Shown here in pieces: positions 51,663-59,519 of a stretch of 64,000 bases of DNA. Position numbers and translations under genes: made by a program. Every line of letters begins with the position of its first letter. The first letter of the stretch is position 1. Origin of the DNA: Treponema medium (lineage in GTDB: Bacteria; Spirochaetota; Spirochaetia; Treponematales; Treponemataceae); NCBI RefSeq assembly GCF_017161265.1, contig NZ_CP031393.1:2046001-2110000 (forward strand), written 5' to 3'. A model generated the notes under the pieces. The model did no database searches. It worked only from the letters and a program-made list of their open reading frames with translations, and had not been told where the DNA came from.

Positions 51663-51702
51663 TCCCGAATATATCTGTCTGCATCATAAAAGTAACCCGC
51701 AC

Positions 51703-51740
51703 TTGACATTTTTAGCTCTTTTTAGTAACATTGTTACTAA
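51703..51740 (+). promoter_or_regulatory. tetR promoter with overlapping operator
   Basis: TTGACA (51703-51708), a 17-bp spacer and TAACAT (51726-51731). The perfect palindrome TTAGTAAC-ATT-GTTACTAA (51722-51740) covers the -10 box, 23 bp before the tetR start. This is a classic layout for autorepression by a TetR dimer. Confidence 0.75.
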
Positions 51741-51762
51741 TTAGTAGAAGAGTTATTACAAT

Positions 51763-52416
51763 ATGGACAACTATACGGAAAAAATATTAGCCGATAAGGA
51801 TGAACTCAACACACGGGCAAAGATTTTGCGCGCTGCAAAACAAGAGTTTTTAGATAAGGAGTTTGCAGGCACAAATGTGCGTGCCATTGCCGAAAAGGCG
51901 GGGGTTACGACAGGGGCGCTGTATAACCTTTTTGATAATAAGGACGGCATATTCGAAGCGCTTGTAAGCGGCGTATTTGATGAATTATTGAACACCATGA
52001 CACACAGCGAACTTCTTGAATCGCAGAACTTCGGTATGAAAACGAGCGACCTTTCCTCAATTATCGAACTATCACAACGCCGATTCTTAAGAATGATAGA
52101 TTTTTTTTATGATAATTGGGATGCGATGAAATTGATTGTCTGCTGTTCAAAAGGAAGTTCCTACGAGCATATTTTCGATAAGGCAATCGATATAACTGAA
52201 AAAGACACCTTTCGATTATTGAAACTCGACGGCGTTAAAATGTCGCGGCGCATACGGTTTTTTATTCATGTCATGGTAACGTCTCACTTTGAAAATTTAA
52301 AAGAAATTTTTTATCATAATTTAAAAAAATCGGAAGCGGTGGAATATGTATTTGATTTTAACGTATACCATTGTGCCGGCTGGAAACAATATTGGATGGA
52401 ACAAGTAAAGGGCTAA
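51763..52416 (+). CDS. TetR family transcriptional regulator
   Basis: A 217-residue regulator with an N-terminal HTH (TRAKILRAAKQEFLDKEFAG, VRAIAEKAGVTTGALYNLF) and a C-terminal helical ligand domain with Cys-Cys (LIVCCSKGSSYEHIF). It lies in the middle of four ABC half-exporter genes and has a perfect palindrome over its own promoter, so it probably represses itself and the exporters until an inducer binds. AGAAGAG is a weak ribosome-binding site. Confidence 0.88.
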   Translation: MDNYTEKILADKDELNTRAKILRAAKQEFLDKEFAGTNVRAIAEKAGVTTGALYNLFDNKDGIFEALVSGVFDELLNTMTHSELLESQNFGMKTSDLSSIIELSQRRFLRMIDFFYDNWDAMKLIVCCSKGSSYEHIFDKAIDITEKDTFRLLKLDGVKMSRRIRFFIHVMVTSHFENLKEIFYHNLKKSEAVEYVFDFNVYHCAGWKQYWMEQVKG

Positions 52417-52431
52417 AGGGGTATGGGGAAT

Positions 52432-52595
52432 TCATAATTGGTAATAAGCGTTAGGGATTGGAGGGGCAGCGCAGCTGTTCCGAAGGAATGGAGCGTTAGC
52501 GGAACCCCGTAAAGCCCGACGGTTTGCGCAGAATGCGGAAACCGGAACGCCCAAAATAATTATCCATTAAACATTACAAATTATAAATTGAATAA
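52432..52595. repeat. Structured repeat, family 4 (copy b)
   Basis: Same constant blocks and orientation as 1320-1500, including ATTGGTAAT, AAGCGTTAGGGATTGGA, GCAGCGCAGCTGTTCCGA, AAAGCCCGACGGT and CCGGAACGCCCAAAATA. The variable stem is GGTTT.CGC/GCG.AAACC, with no base identity to the 10-bp stem of copy a. It lies 15 bp past the tetR stop and ends just before the B2 ribosome-binding site. Confidence 0.8.
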
Positions 52596-52606
52596 TAGGA
52601 GTTTAT

Positions 52607-54343
52607 ATGGACACATATAAAAGATTATTAAAATATACGCCGGAGAAAATACACTGTGCGTATATTTCGGTAGTGTGCGCTACGCTGGGAGTTGCTTCTC
52701 AGATGGGTGCATTTTGGTTTTTATGGAAGTTTTTGTACGCGCTTTTAGTTACCAAAAGTGTTACGGACGGATCGATGTACGCAACGGTGATTGTTTCGCT
52801 GTTGGCAGGTTATTCGGTTGTATATTTCTGCGCTTTGTGGGCATCGCACGTGCTTGGGTTCAGGCTTGAATCGAATTTGCGCAAAACGGCAATCAATCAT
52901 TTGATGAATGCATCGTTTGCCTTTTTTGATATGAACCCGTCGGGAAAAATCCGGAAGCTGATCGACGACAATGCACAGGAGACGCATATGCTGGTTGCGC
53001 ATTTAATTCCCGATAATATTTCCGCATTGTTTACGCCGATTTTTATGTTTATCATTGTATTTGCAGTTGATGTAAAACTCGGTCTTTTGCTGGTTGCCGT
53101 TGCTCTTATCGGCGGTGCGCAGATGATGTTTATGATGGGCAATAAAGATTTTATGCGGAAGTATCAAGCAGCGTTAGAGCGGATGAATGCCGAAGCAGTT
53201 GAATATGTCCGCGGTATGCAAATTGTAAAAATCTTTAGAAGCACGGTTGAATCTTTTAAAGCGTTTTACGAAGCGATTACCGGCTATTCCGATTTAGCAT
53301 ACAAGTACACGCTCAGCTGCCGTACGCCATACGTGATGTTTCAAGTGCTGTTTAATCTGTTCGCGGTATTCACCATTCCTGCTGCTATTTATTTTATGAA
53401 CAAGGGGGCGGACGCTAACCTCATCATTGCAAAGCTTGTCTTTTTTGTCTGTATCGCCGGTGTGCTTTTTTCGGCATTTATGCGCGTGATGTATGTCGGC
53501 ATGTATAACTTTCAGGCAAAAAGCGTTGTAGATAAACTCGAAAATCTTTTTGCAGACATGGAAAAGGATAACCTTGAACACGGTACGGAAGAAACCTTTG
53601 AGAACTTCGGTATCGAATTTAAAAACGTATCGTTCGGCTACACGGAAGAAAAGATTTTAAATGATGTCAGTTTTACCTTGGAACCGAATAAAACTTATGC
53701 ACTGGTCGGCTCATCAGGCGGAGGAAAGAGTACAATAGCAAAATTGATTTCGGGTTTTTACAAAATAAATTCGGGTGAAATTTTAATCGGCGGAAAAAAT
53801 ATTTCGTTATATTCACGGAATGCGCTAATGCGCAGTATCGCCTTTGTGTTTCAAACCTCGAAACTCTTTAAAACAAGTATTTTTGAAAATGTCAAAATGG
53901 GAAATAAACATGCAAGTGATGAAGAGGTGATGACTGCGCTTCGGCTTGCCCGCTGCGAAGATATTTTAGCAAAATTCCCCGAACGTGAAAAAACGGTTAT
54001 CGGTTCAAAGGGTGTACACTTATCCGGCGGAGAAATTCAGCGTGTTGCGATTGCCCGCGCGATTTTGAAAAATGCAGATATCATTATTCTGGATGAGGCA
54101 TCCGCCGCTGCCGACCCGGAAAACGAATACGAAATTCAGCAGGCGTTTTCCAATTTGATGAAAAACAAAACGGTTATTATGATTGCACACCGGTTAAGCT
54201 CGATTAAAAATGTCGACGAGATTTTGGTTGTCGAAGACGGAAATATCGCCGAACGCGGCAGCGATGCGGAGCTGATGCAGAAGGGTGGTAAATACAGCCA
54301 TCTACAACGATTGTATTCTAAGGCAAATGACTGGAGAGTCTAG
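52607..54343 (+). CDS. ABC exporter half-transporter, type B (B2)
   Basis: A 578-residue half-transporter with six membrane helices and an ATPase domain: GSSGGGKST Walker A, AFVFQTSKLF Q-loop, LSGGEIQRVAIARAIL signature, IIILDEASAAAD, IAHRL. The D-loop (AAAD) deviates from SALD as in B1. Heterodimer with A2 is likely, since A2 follows after a family-3 repeat. AGGAGT precedes the ATG. Confidence 0.88.
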   Translation: MDTYKRLLKYTPEKIHCAYISVVCATLGVASQMGAFWFLWKFLYALLVTKSVTDGSMYATVIVSLLAGYSVVYFCALWASHVLGFRLESNLRKTAINHLMNASFAFFDMNPSGKIRKLIDDNAQETHMLVAHLIPDNISALFTPIFMFIIVFAVDVKLGLLLVAVALIGGAQMMFMMGNKDFMRKYQAALERMNAEAVEYVRGMQIVKIFRSTVESFKAFYEAITGYSDLAYKYTLSCRTPYVMFQVLFNLFAVFTIPAAIYFMNKGADANLIIAKLVFFVCIAGVLFSAFMRVMYVGMYNFQAKSVVDKLENLFADMEKDNLEHGTEETFENFGIEFKNVSFGYTEEKILNDVSFTLEPNKTYALVGSSGGGKSTIAKLISGFYKINSGEILIGGKNISLYSRNALMRSIAFVFQTSKLFKTSIFENVKMGNKHASDEEVMTALRLARCEDILAKFPEREKTVIGSKGVHLSGGEIQRVAIARAILKNADIIILDEASAAADPENEYEIQQAFSNLMKNKTVIMIAHRLSSIKNVDEILVVEDGNIAERGSDAELMQKGGKYSHLQRLYSKANDWRV

Positions 54344-54344
54344 A

Positions 54345-54476
54345 CTTTTGCAAATATGCGGGTATCTGCGTTGTCGCTTAACAAAAAACAGTCCTCGACG
54401 TACACCAAGTACGCCTGCGGGTGTTTTTTGTACGCTCCTAGCATCTACCTCACATATTTGCAAAAGCGTTGGAAGA
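54345..54476. repeat. Palindromic repeat, family 3 (copy c, 132 bp)
   Basis: Perfect 14-bp arms CTTTTGCAAATATG and CATATTTGCAAAAG; the other copies have GAAAAT/ATTTTC here, so both arms have changed together. The inner stem ACAAAAAACA (54381-54390) with TGTTTTTTGT (54422-54431) and apex CGTAC/GTACG again differ in sequence but pair. It begins 1 bp after the B2 stop. Confidence 0.9.
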
Positions 54477-54508
54477 AAAGAGATTTTTTCCTAATTAGGG
54501 AGTTATAT

Positions 54509-56227
54509 ATGACTAAACTACAAAAATGGTTCGGGGTAACCGAATCGGGGGCAAAAGGGATTGTTACGGCGTCGGTATGGTCGATGTTTGCGGATGTCGC
54601 ATTTATTTTACCGATGTTTGTGATGATGTTTTTTTTGCAAAGTTATTTTGACGGGACCTTGCGGTCAGCGGGATTTTATATCGGTATTATTGCTGCGCTT
54701 GCAGTTGTGATGTATGTGCTTGTGCATATCAATTACAATACGCTCTACACCGCGACATTTAAAGAATGTAAAGAACTGCGTGTGAATATTGCAGACCGGC
54801 TCAAGGAGTTGCCGCTTGCGTATTTTTCTAAACACGATGTTTCCGACTTATCGCAAACGGTAATGACCGATGTCGCTACAATCGAACATGCGCTCAGCCA
54901 CGCAATTCCGCAAACAATCGGTCTTATCTTCTATTTGATTATAATCGGTGCAGTGATGATTACCGCTCATCCGGGATTAGGCTTATGCGTATTTGTTCCG
55001 ATTATTATCAGTTTTATTCTCTTAATCCTGTCGAAAAAAATTCAAATACGGGAGACAACGCGGGACTTTCATAAACAGCGTGAGCGCACGGAATTTTTTC
55101 AAGAAGCGATAGAACTGCAACAGGAAATTAAAAGCTACGGGCTTACGGAAGACACAATGGAAAAATTGAACCGCAATGTTGATGAAGCAGAGAAACTACA
55201 TTTAACTGTGGAAGCGCATCAAGCGATCCCCCTCAACATTGCACTATTGTTTTTAAAGTTTTCCATTGGCGTTACCGTATTTTTTGGACTGAAAATGTAT
55301 TTGGCTGGCACGGCATCGCTTTTGTATCTTATCGGCTATATTATTGCAGCTTCCCGTGTTGTGGATGCGGTTGCAGGTGTTGAAGCAAACCTTGCGGAGA
55401 TGATGTATATCGATGCACGGGTTAAGCGCATAAACGAGCTGCGCGAAACAAAAACGCAGGAAGGCGAACCTGCTTCTTTGCAGCATTACGGTATTCAATT
55501 TAAAGATGTTGAGTTTTCGTATAACGACGGACAAAAGATTATCGATGGTATTTCGTTTACGGCGGAACAAAATAAAGTTACCGCGCTTGTCGGTCCTTCC
55601 GGCTGCGGAAAAACAACCGTACTCCGGCTTGCGTCCCGTCTTTATGATTACGGCAAGGGACAAATCCTTATCGACGGCAAAGACATTGCAACAATTGATA
55701 CCGACAGCCTTTTCGATAAAATTTCGATTGTCTTTCAGGATGTCGGGCTTTTTAATACCTCGATTATGGAAAATATCCGGGTCGGAAATAAAAATGCCAG
55801 CGATGATGAAGTAAAAGAAGCCGCCCGTCTTGCCAACTGCGCCGAGTTTATCGAAGCGCTGCCGGACGGCTACAATACGGTCATCGGCGAAAACGGCAGT
55901 AGGCTTTCCGGCGGAGAGCGTCAGCGTCTTTCCATTGCGCGCGCCCTTTTGAAAAATGCGCCGATTATCATCCTTGATGAAATCAGCGCCTCGCTCGATG
56001 TGGAAAACGAAATGAAAATACAGGAGAGCCTCAACACGCTCATAAAAGGCAAAACGGTGATTATCATTTCGCACCGCTTAAAGTCAATCGAGAACGCCGA
56101 TAAAATCATCGTAATGAATAAAGGCAAAGTTGATGCGGAAGGTACGCACGCAGAGCTGTTACAAAAATCGGCGCTATACCGAAGTATGATCGAGAAGTCT
56201 TCGGTAACGGAGAAATATACCTATTGA
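54509..56227 (+). CDS. ABC exporter half-transporter, type A (A2)
   Basis: A 572-residue half-transporter: six membrane helices, then GPSGCGKTT Walker A, ISIVFQDVGLF Q-loop, LSGGERQRLSIARALL signature, IIILDEISASLD and ISHRL. Like A1 it keeps the usual catalytic and D-loop residues, so it may carry the competent site of an A/B heterodimer. I chose the ATG at 54509 (AGGGAG 8 nt upstream); the frame upstream is translated from the family-3 repeat. A short hairpin follows the stop. Confidence 0.88.
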   Translation: MTKLQKWFGVTESGAKGIVTASVWSMFADVAFILPMFVMMFFLQSYFDGTLRSAGFYIGIIAALAVVMYVLVHINYNTLYTATFKECKELRVNIADRLKELPLAYFSKHDVSDLSQTVMTDVATIEHALSHAIPQTIGLIFYLIIIGAVMITAHPGLGLCVFVPIIISFILLILSKKIQIRETTRDFHKQRERTEFFQEAIELQQEIKSYGLTEDTMEKLNRNVDEAEKLHLTVEAHQAIPLNIALLFLKFSIGVTVFFGLKMYLAGTASLLYLIGYIIAASRVVDAVAGVEANLAEMMYIDARVKRINELRETKTQEGEPASLQHYGIQFKDVEFSYNDGQKIIDGISFTAEQNKVTALVGPSGCGKTTVLRLASRLYDYGKGQILIDGKDIATIDTDSLFDKISIVFQDVGLFNTSIMENIRVGNKNASDDEVKEAARLANCAEFIEALPDGYNTVIGENGSRLSGGERQRLSIARALLKNAPIIILDEISASLDVENEMKIQESLNTLIKGKTVIIISHRLKSIENADKIIVMNKGKVDAEGTHAELLQKSALYRSMIEKSSVTEKYTY

Positions 56228-56235
56228 AAATATTT

Positions 56236-56274
56236 GGCATCTCTAAAAGCTATACCTGAGTTTTTAGAGATGCC
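56236..56274. repeat. Short CATCTCTAAAA hairpin
   Basis: GGCATCTCTAAAA pairs with TTTTTAGAGATGCC around a 12-nt loop. It lies between A2 and the convergent gntR remnant and could terminate both. Confidence 0.8.
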
Positions 56275-57106
56275 CTATAGAATGTCTTCATCATTAAATA
56301 TTTTATTTAACGTTCTTTTATATGAATTGATCAAATGTTTTCTGATCATTCGTTTTGCTTTATCGGGATTGTTCTTTTTAATTGCTTCTGCAATAGCAAG
56401 ATGTTCATTAAATACGGTTTGCGCATCAATCGAATTATTGTACACGGATTTATTTTCAAAGCGGAGATAGTTATCCAAGATCAATTCCGTTTCCCGATAA
56501 AGCCATTTATTGTTTGTTGCTTTTGCTATTGATCTGTGAAATGTATGATCCAATCGATAGAGTTTTATTCGTGCGGAGGGTTTAATACCCCGACGCTTGC
56601 GTCGTAACAAAGGGTATTAAAGCCGACTGCAACCACCTTATAGAACATACAATGCGAAACATTGAGCATTGTACCCCGACGCTTGCGTCGGGGTTGTTGA
56701 TTCCATCTCTTGTTTCCAGTTGATCTTCAAGATTTTGTAAGCAGTTAAAAATATCTTTTACACTCTGATCATTTGCCCGTGCTGCCGCAAGATAAGCATT
56801 ATTTTGTTCCGTTAATAACCGTATCTCTAAAATATCTTTGGCGATTTCATCGGTAACCGGAACAACTTTTACGCCTCTCCCCCGTGCAAAAGCAACATAG
56901 CCTTCTTTTTGTAATTCTAACAAGGCTTCCCGTACAGGCGTTCTGCTGATACCGAGCTCTTCGCATATTTCATCTTGCGAGTATATGGCTCCGACTCTAA
57001 ACCGGTTAAATAAAACAGCATCTTTTATAAGTTCATAAGCTTGTTCTTTGTATGTCAAAGTTTTTACAACTACACCGCCTATCAAAGACTCTTTTTTATC
57101 AGACAT
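56275..57106 (-). pseudogene. GntR/FadR-type regulator interrupted by a repeat
   Basis: The N-terminal part (57106 to about 56703) codes a winged HTH (YELIKDAVLFNRFRVGAIYS, ISRTPVREALLELQKEGYVA) and the start of an FCD domain up to LEDQLETRDG. The C-terminal part (about 56595-56275) resumes in another frame with PSARIKLYRLDHTFHRSIAK and continues to the end of the FCD domain. Between them lies about 120 bp of palindromic DNA, including family-5 copy b. The N-terminal fragment would end in about 40 repeat-encoded residues. GntR/FadR proteins usually control acid or sugar metabolism; the target is unknown. AAGGAG precedes the ATG. Confidence 0.85.
56581..56702 (+). mobile_element. Family 5 repeat (copy b) inserted in gntR
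   Basis: 56624-56702 matches 8383-8462: CGACTGCAACCACCTTATAG, then a stem ACAATGC/GCATTGT that differs from copy a but still pairs, then CCCCGACGCTTGCGTCGGGG and TGTTGATT. Next to it TTTAATACCC and GGGTATTAAA (56581-56622) flank CGACGCTTGCGTCG. No clear target duplication is visible, and no transposase is encoded. Confidence 0.75.
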
Positions 57107-57163
57107 ATAATCTCCTTCCGGAATTTTCTTACTGTTTCTCTATTTTTCCGTTGAGTTCACTAT

Positions 57164-57772
57164 CTATGTTGAACTTAAATTGACAATCGCAGTACGGAAT
57201 AACTCTTCTTCTTTTGCAGCAGGATCAATACCTTTCGCGCGCATGGATTGCGCAACCGATTCTACCGTTTCTGCAGCACGCTTTCGATCGTATCCCATAT
57301 TGATAAGAGCAGTGATGATATCCTCAAACTCCGATTTTTTTGCGGTTTCCGCCCGTCCCGTGTCGTGCAATCCTGTAAGTTGACCTTTCAGAGTAAGCAC
57401 CATCTTTTGCGCTGTTTTCTTGCCGATACCGGGGATACTTTGCAGCTGTGCAACATCTCCTGCCTCAAGAGCCGCTTCCAATGCTGCGCTGTCAAGACCG
57501 GAAAGAATTTTCAGCGCTTGTTTCGGGCCAATCCCATCAACCTTTGTTAAATCCAAAAAAAGACTCCGCTCCGCCGGTGTTAAAAAGCCGAAAAGCCTCA
57601 TCTGATCTTCCCGATGATAGAGCCATGTATAGACCCGTACCGTGCTCCCCGCAGTTCCGAATCGGTCTGCACTCAGGGCGGATACAAAAACTTCCCATTC
57701 AATGCCATTGGTTTCTATGTAGATGGACTCCGCCGTTTTACCGGTCAGTGTTCCGCTGATGCTGTTAAACAT
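57164..57772 (-). CDS. ruvA: Holliday junction branch migration protein RuvA
   Basis: A 202-residue RuvA: OB domain (MFNSISGTLTGKTAESIYIE), two helix-hairpin-helix motifs (LTKVDGIGPKQALKIL, QSIPGIGKKTAQKM) and a C-terminal RuvB-binding helix region (ALINMGYDRKRAAETVES). Tetramers hold four-way DNA junctions for RuvB. ruvB is not in the window. It follows the IMPACT-family gene by 40 bp. Confidence 0.95.
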   Translation of the reverse strand: MFNSISGTLTGKTAESIYIETNGIEWEVFVSALSADRFGTAGSTVRVYTWLYHREDQMRLFGFLTPAERSLFLDLTKVDGIGPKQALKILSGLDSAALEAALEAGDVAQLQSIPGIGKKTAQKMVLTLKGQLTGLHDTGRAETAKKSEFEDIITALINMGYDRKRAAETVESVAQSMRAKGIDPAAKEEELFRTAIVNLSST

Positions 57773-57812
57773 AGTCTTCTCCTTTGGAAATATATCCGCT
57801 TTTAGAGATGCT

Positions 57813-58502
57813 CTATTCTAAAAATTGCACCGAAGAGGCGCCCTTGGTGATTTCCGTAACAAGCTGAGCAAGCTCATTGCAATATTCAAGCGGAATTGAG
57901 CCGCTCAGCTGAACGGTTTGTGCAAATTCCGTTTGTGCAAAGCTGATCGGCAGGTGTGCGGCGGCGCGGAGCAGCGGGTTGTGATCCTCATAGCTGCATT
58001 CGCATATAAAGTCCGCTTTTTGAATAAGCGGCTCCGTGTGTACTTTGCCAAGCGCCTCTTTTGCTACCGTAGAATAGGCTTTTACCAAGCCGCCTGTTCC
58101 CAATAAAGTACCGCCGAACCAGCGGGTAACGGTTACAAGAATATTGGTAATTCCGCTTCCTTTTAAGACGGCAAGAACCGGCTGTCCCGCTGTGCCTGCC
58201 GGCTCTCCGTCATCGCTGCAGCCGAGTACTGCGCCGCTTTCGCCGATAACAAAGGCGTGTACCACGTGCCGTGCATCGCGGTATTGGTCTTTTTGCCGCT
58301 TTACAGTCTCTTTAGCTTCCTGCGCATTGTCCGTATAAAACACCTCGGCACGGAACACCGATTTTTTTACGGTTATTTCTGCGGCAGCTATGGGTGCCGA
58401 TGCTTCGGATAAAATAGCCGCCCTATCCGTTACTCCTGCATCCGGCTCTACAGTGGGTTCGTGTCGAGCGGCTTGCTCCCGGCTGCGGCTGAGAACTAGC
58501 AT
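57813..58502 (-). CDS. IMPACT/YigZ family protein
   Basis: A 229-residue protein of the UPF0029/IMPACT family: ARHVVHAFVIG, CSDDGEPAGTAGQPVL and VTRWFGGTLLGTGGLVKAYS. E. coli YigZ and yeast Yih1 are relatives; the latter affects Gcn2 signalling, but the bacterial role is unclear. The first 40 residues are a low-similarity extension without another Met, so the start may be a non-ATG codon further in. It overlaps folD by 7 bp. Confidence 0.85.
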   Translation of the reverse strand: MLVLSRSREQAARHEPTVEPDAGVTDRAAILSEASAPIAAAEITVKKSVFRAEVFYTDNAQEAKETVKRQKDQYRDARHVVHAFVIGESGAVLGCSDDGEPAGTAGQPVLAVLKGSGITNILVTVTRWFGGTLLGTGGLVKAYSTVAKEALGKVHTEPLIQKADFICECSYEDHNPLLRAAAHLPISFAQTEFAQTVQLSGSIPLEYCNELAQLVTEITKGASSVQFLE

Positions 58503-59416
58503 CCGGCAGCGCCTGTATTAAGCCCTGCTCCGGTTTCCGCTTCCGGCAAGCAACCGTGTCGGAGCTGTGCGGCACGCATGGTATTTCGCAACACCATTGC
58601 TACGGTTAACGGACCGACACCGCCGGGAACCGGGGTAATCCAGCCGGCTTGCTCAGCGGCGCTTTCAAAGTCAACATCGCCGGTCAGTCTGCTGCCTTTG
58701 GGTGCAGTAGGATCGGGGAGGCGGTTAATTCCCACGTCGATAACTGCGGCGCCTTTTTTTATCATGCTGCCGGTAATGAGCGCCGGATGTCCCGCAGCCG
58801 CAATCAAAATATCAGCTTGCCGTGTCAGTGCGGCAAGGTCTTTCGTTTTACTGTGGCAGAGTGTAACGGTTGCATCCGCCGCAGTGAGTAGGGCTGAGAG
58901 AGGCTTCCCGACAATCGCAGAGCGCCCGACAATAACTGCATGAGCGCCGCTGAGCGGTATGCCGTATTGCCGCAGCGCATACATAATTCCCTGCGGTGTA
59001 CAGGGGATAAAGCCTGAGCTGCCGGTAAGCAATCGTCCCAAATTTTCAGGTGTAAACCCATCGACGTCTTTAGCCGGATCGAGCGGCGCCAATATCCGTC
59101 TGCTATCCAGCGGGTAGGGAAGGGGTAGCTGAATCAAAATGCCGTCAACGGTATTGTCAGCATTCAGGGTTTGTACGCATGCTGTTAATTCCTGTTCGCT
59201 GATTGTTTCGGAATACGGAATAATTCTGCTCTGCATACCTGCTTTTTCCAGTGCCCGCACCTTCGTTTTAATGTACACCTGTGAGGCGGGATCGCTTCCC
59301 GATGATACAATCGCGAGGCAGGGCTGCGGATGTTCTTTACAATATGCGGCGTTTTCTTGTGTTACCGCTTCGGTCAATGCTTCGGCTAATTTTTTGCCGT
59401 CTATAATCTGTGCCAT
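58496..59416 (-). CDS. folD: Methylenetetrahydrofolate dehydrogenase/cyclohydrolase FolD
   Basis: A 306-residue bifunctional enzyme: SQVYIKTKVRALEKAG (catalytic Tyr and Lys), GILIQLPLPYPLD, PAKDVDGFTPENLGRL, VIVGRSAIVGKPLSALL (NADP-binding) and WITPVPGGVGPLTVAML-type end. It interconverts methylene-, methenyl- and formyl-tetrahydrofolate. The ATG at 59416 is preceded by AGGAG at 7 nt. First of three minus-strand genes (folD, IMPACT, ruvA). Confidence 0.94.
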   Translation of the reverse strand: MAQIIDGKKLAEALTEAVTQENAAYCKEHPQPCLAIVSSGSDPASQVYIKTKVRALEKAGMQSRIIPYSETISEQELTACVQTLNADNTVDGILIQLPLPYPLDSRRILAPLDPAKDVDGFTPENLGRLLTGSSGFIPCTPQGIMYALRQYGIPLSGAHAVIVGRSAIVGKPLSALLTAADATVTLCHSKTKDLAALTRQADILIAAAGHPALITGSMIKKGAAVIDVGINRLPDPTAPKGSRLTGDVDFESAAEQAGWITPVPGGVGPLTVAMVLRNTMRAAQLRHGCLPEAETGAGLNTGAAGC

Positions 59417-59481
59417 AATATACTCCTTCATTGTAATGTATTAAAACTTCTTTGGGAAGAATATGGCAACATATCGGATCA

Positions 59482-59510
59482 TTGTATGACGGTCTTTTTT
59501 CTGGTATACT
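59482..59510 (+). promoter_or_regulatory. murG promoter
   Basis: TTGTAT (59482-59487), a 17-bp spacer and TATACT (59505-59510). The start would fall near 59517, about 3 nt before the murG ATG at 59520, so the mRNA could be leaderless. Confidence 0.5.
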
Positions 59511-59519
59511 TGCGCGGTT

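Noticed and set aside
54356-54508. Longer N-terminus for ABC exporter A2
   Set aside because: The residues come from the family-3 repeat; AGGGAG precedes the ATG at 54509.
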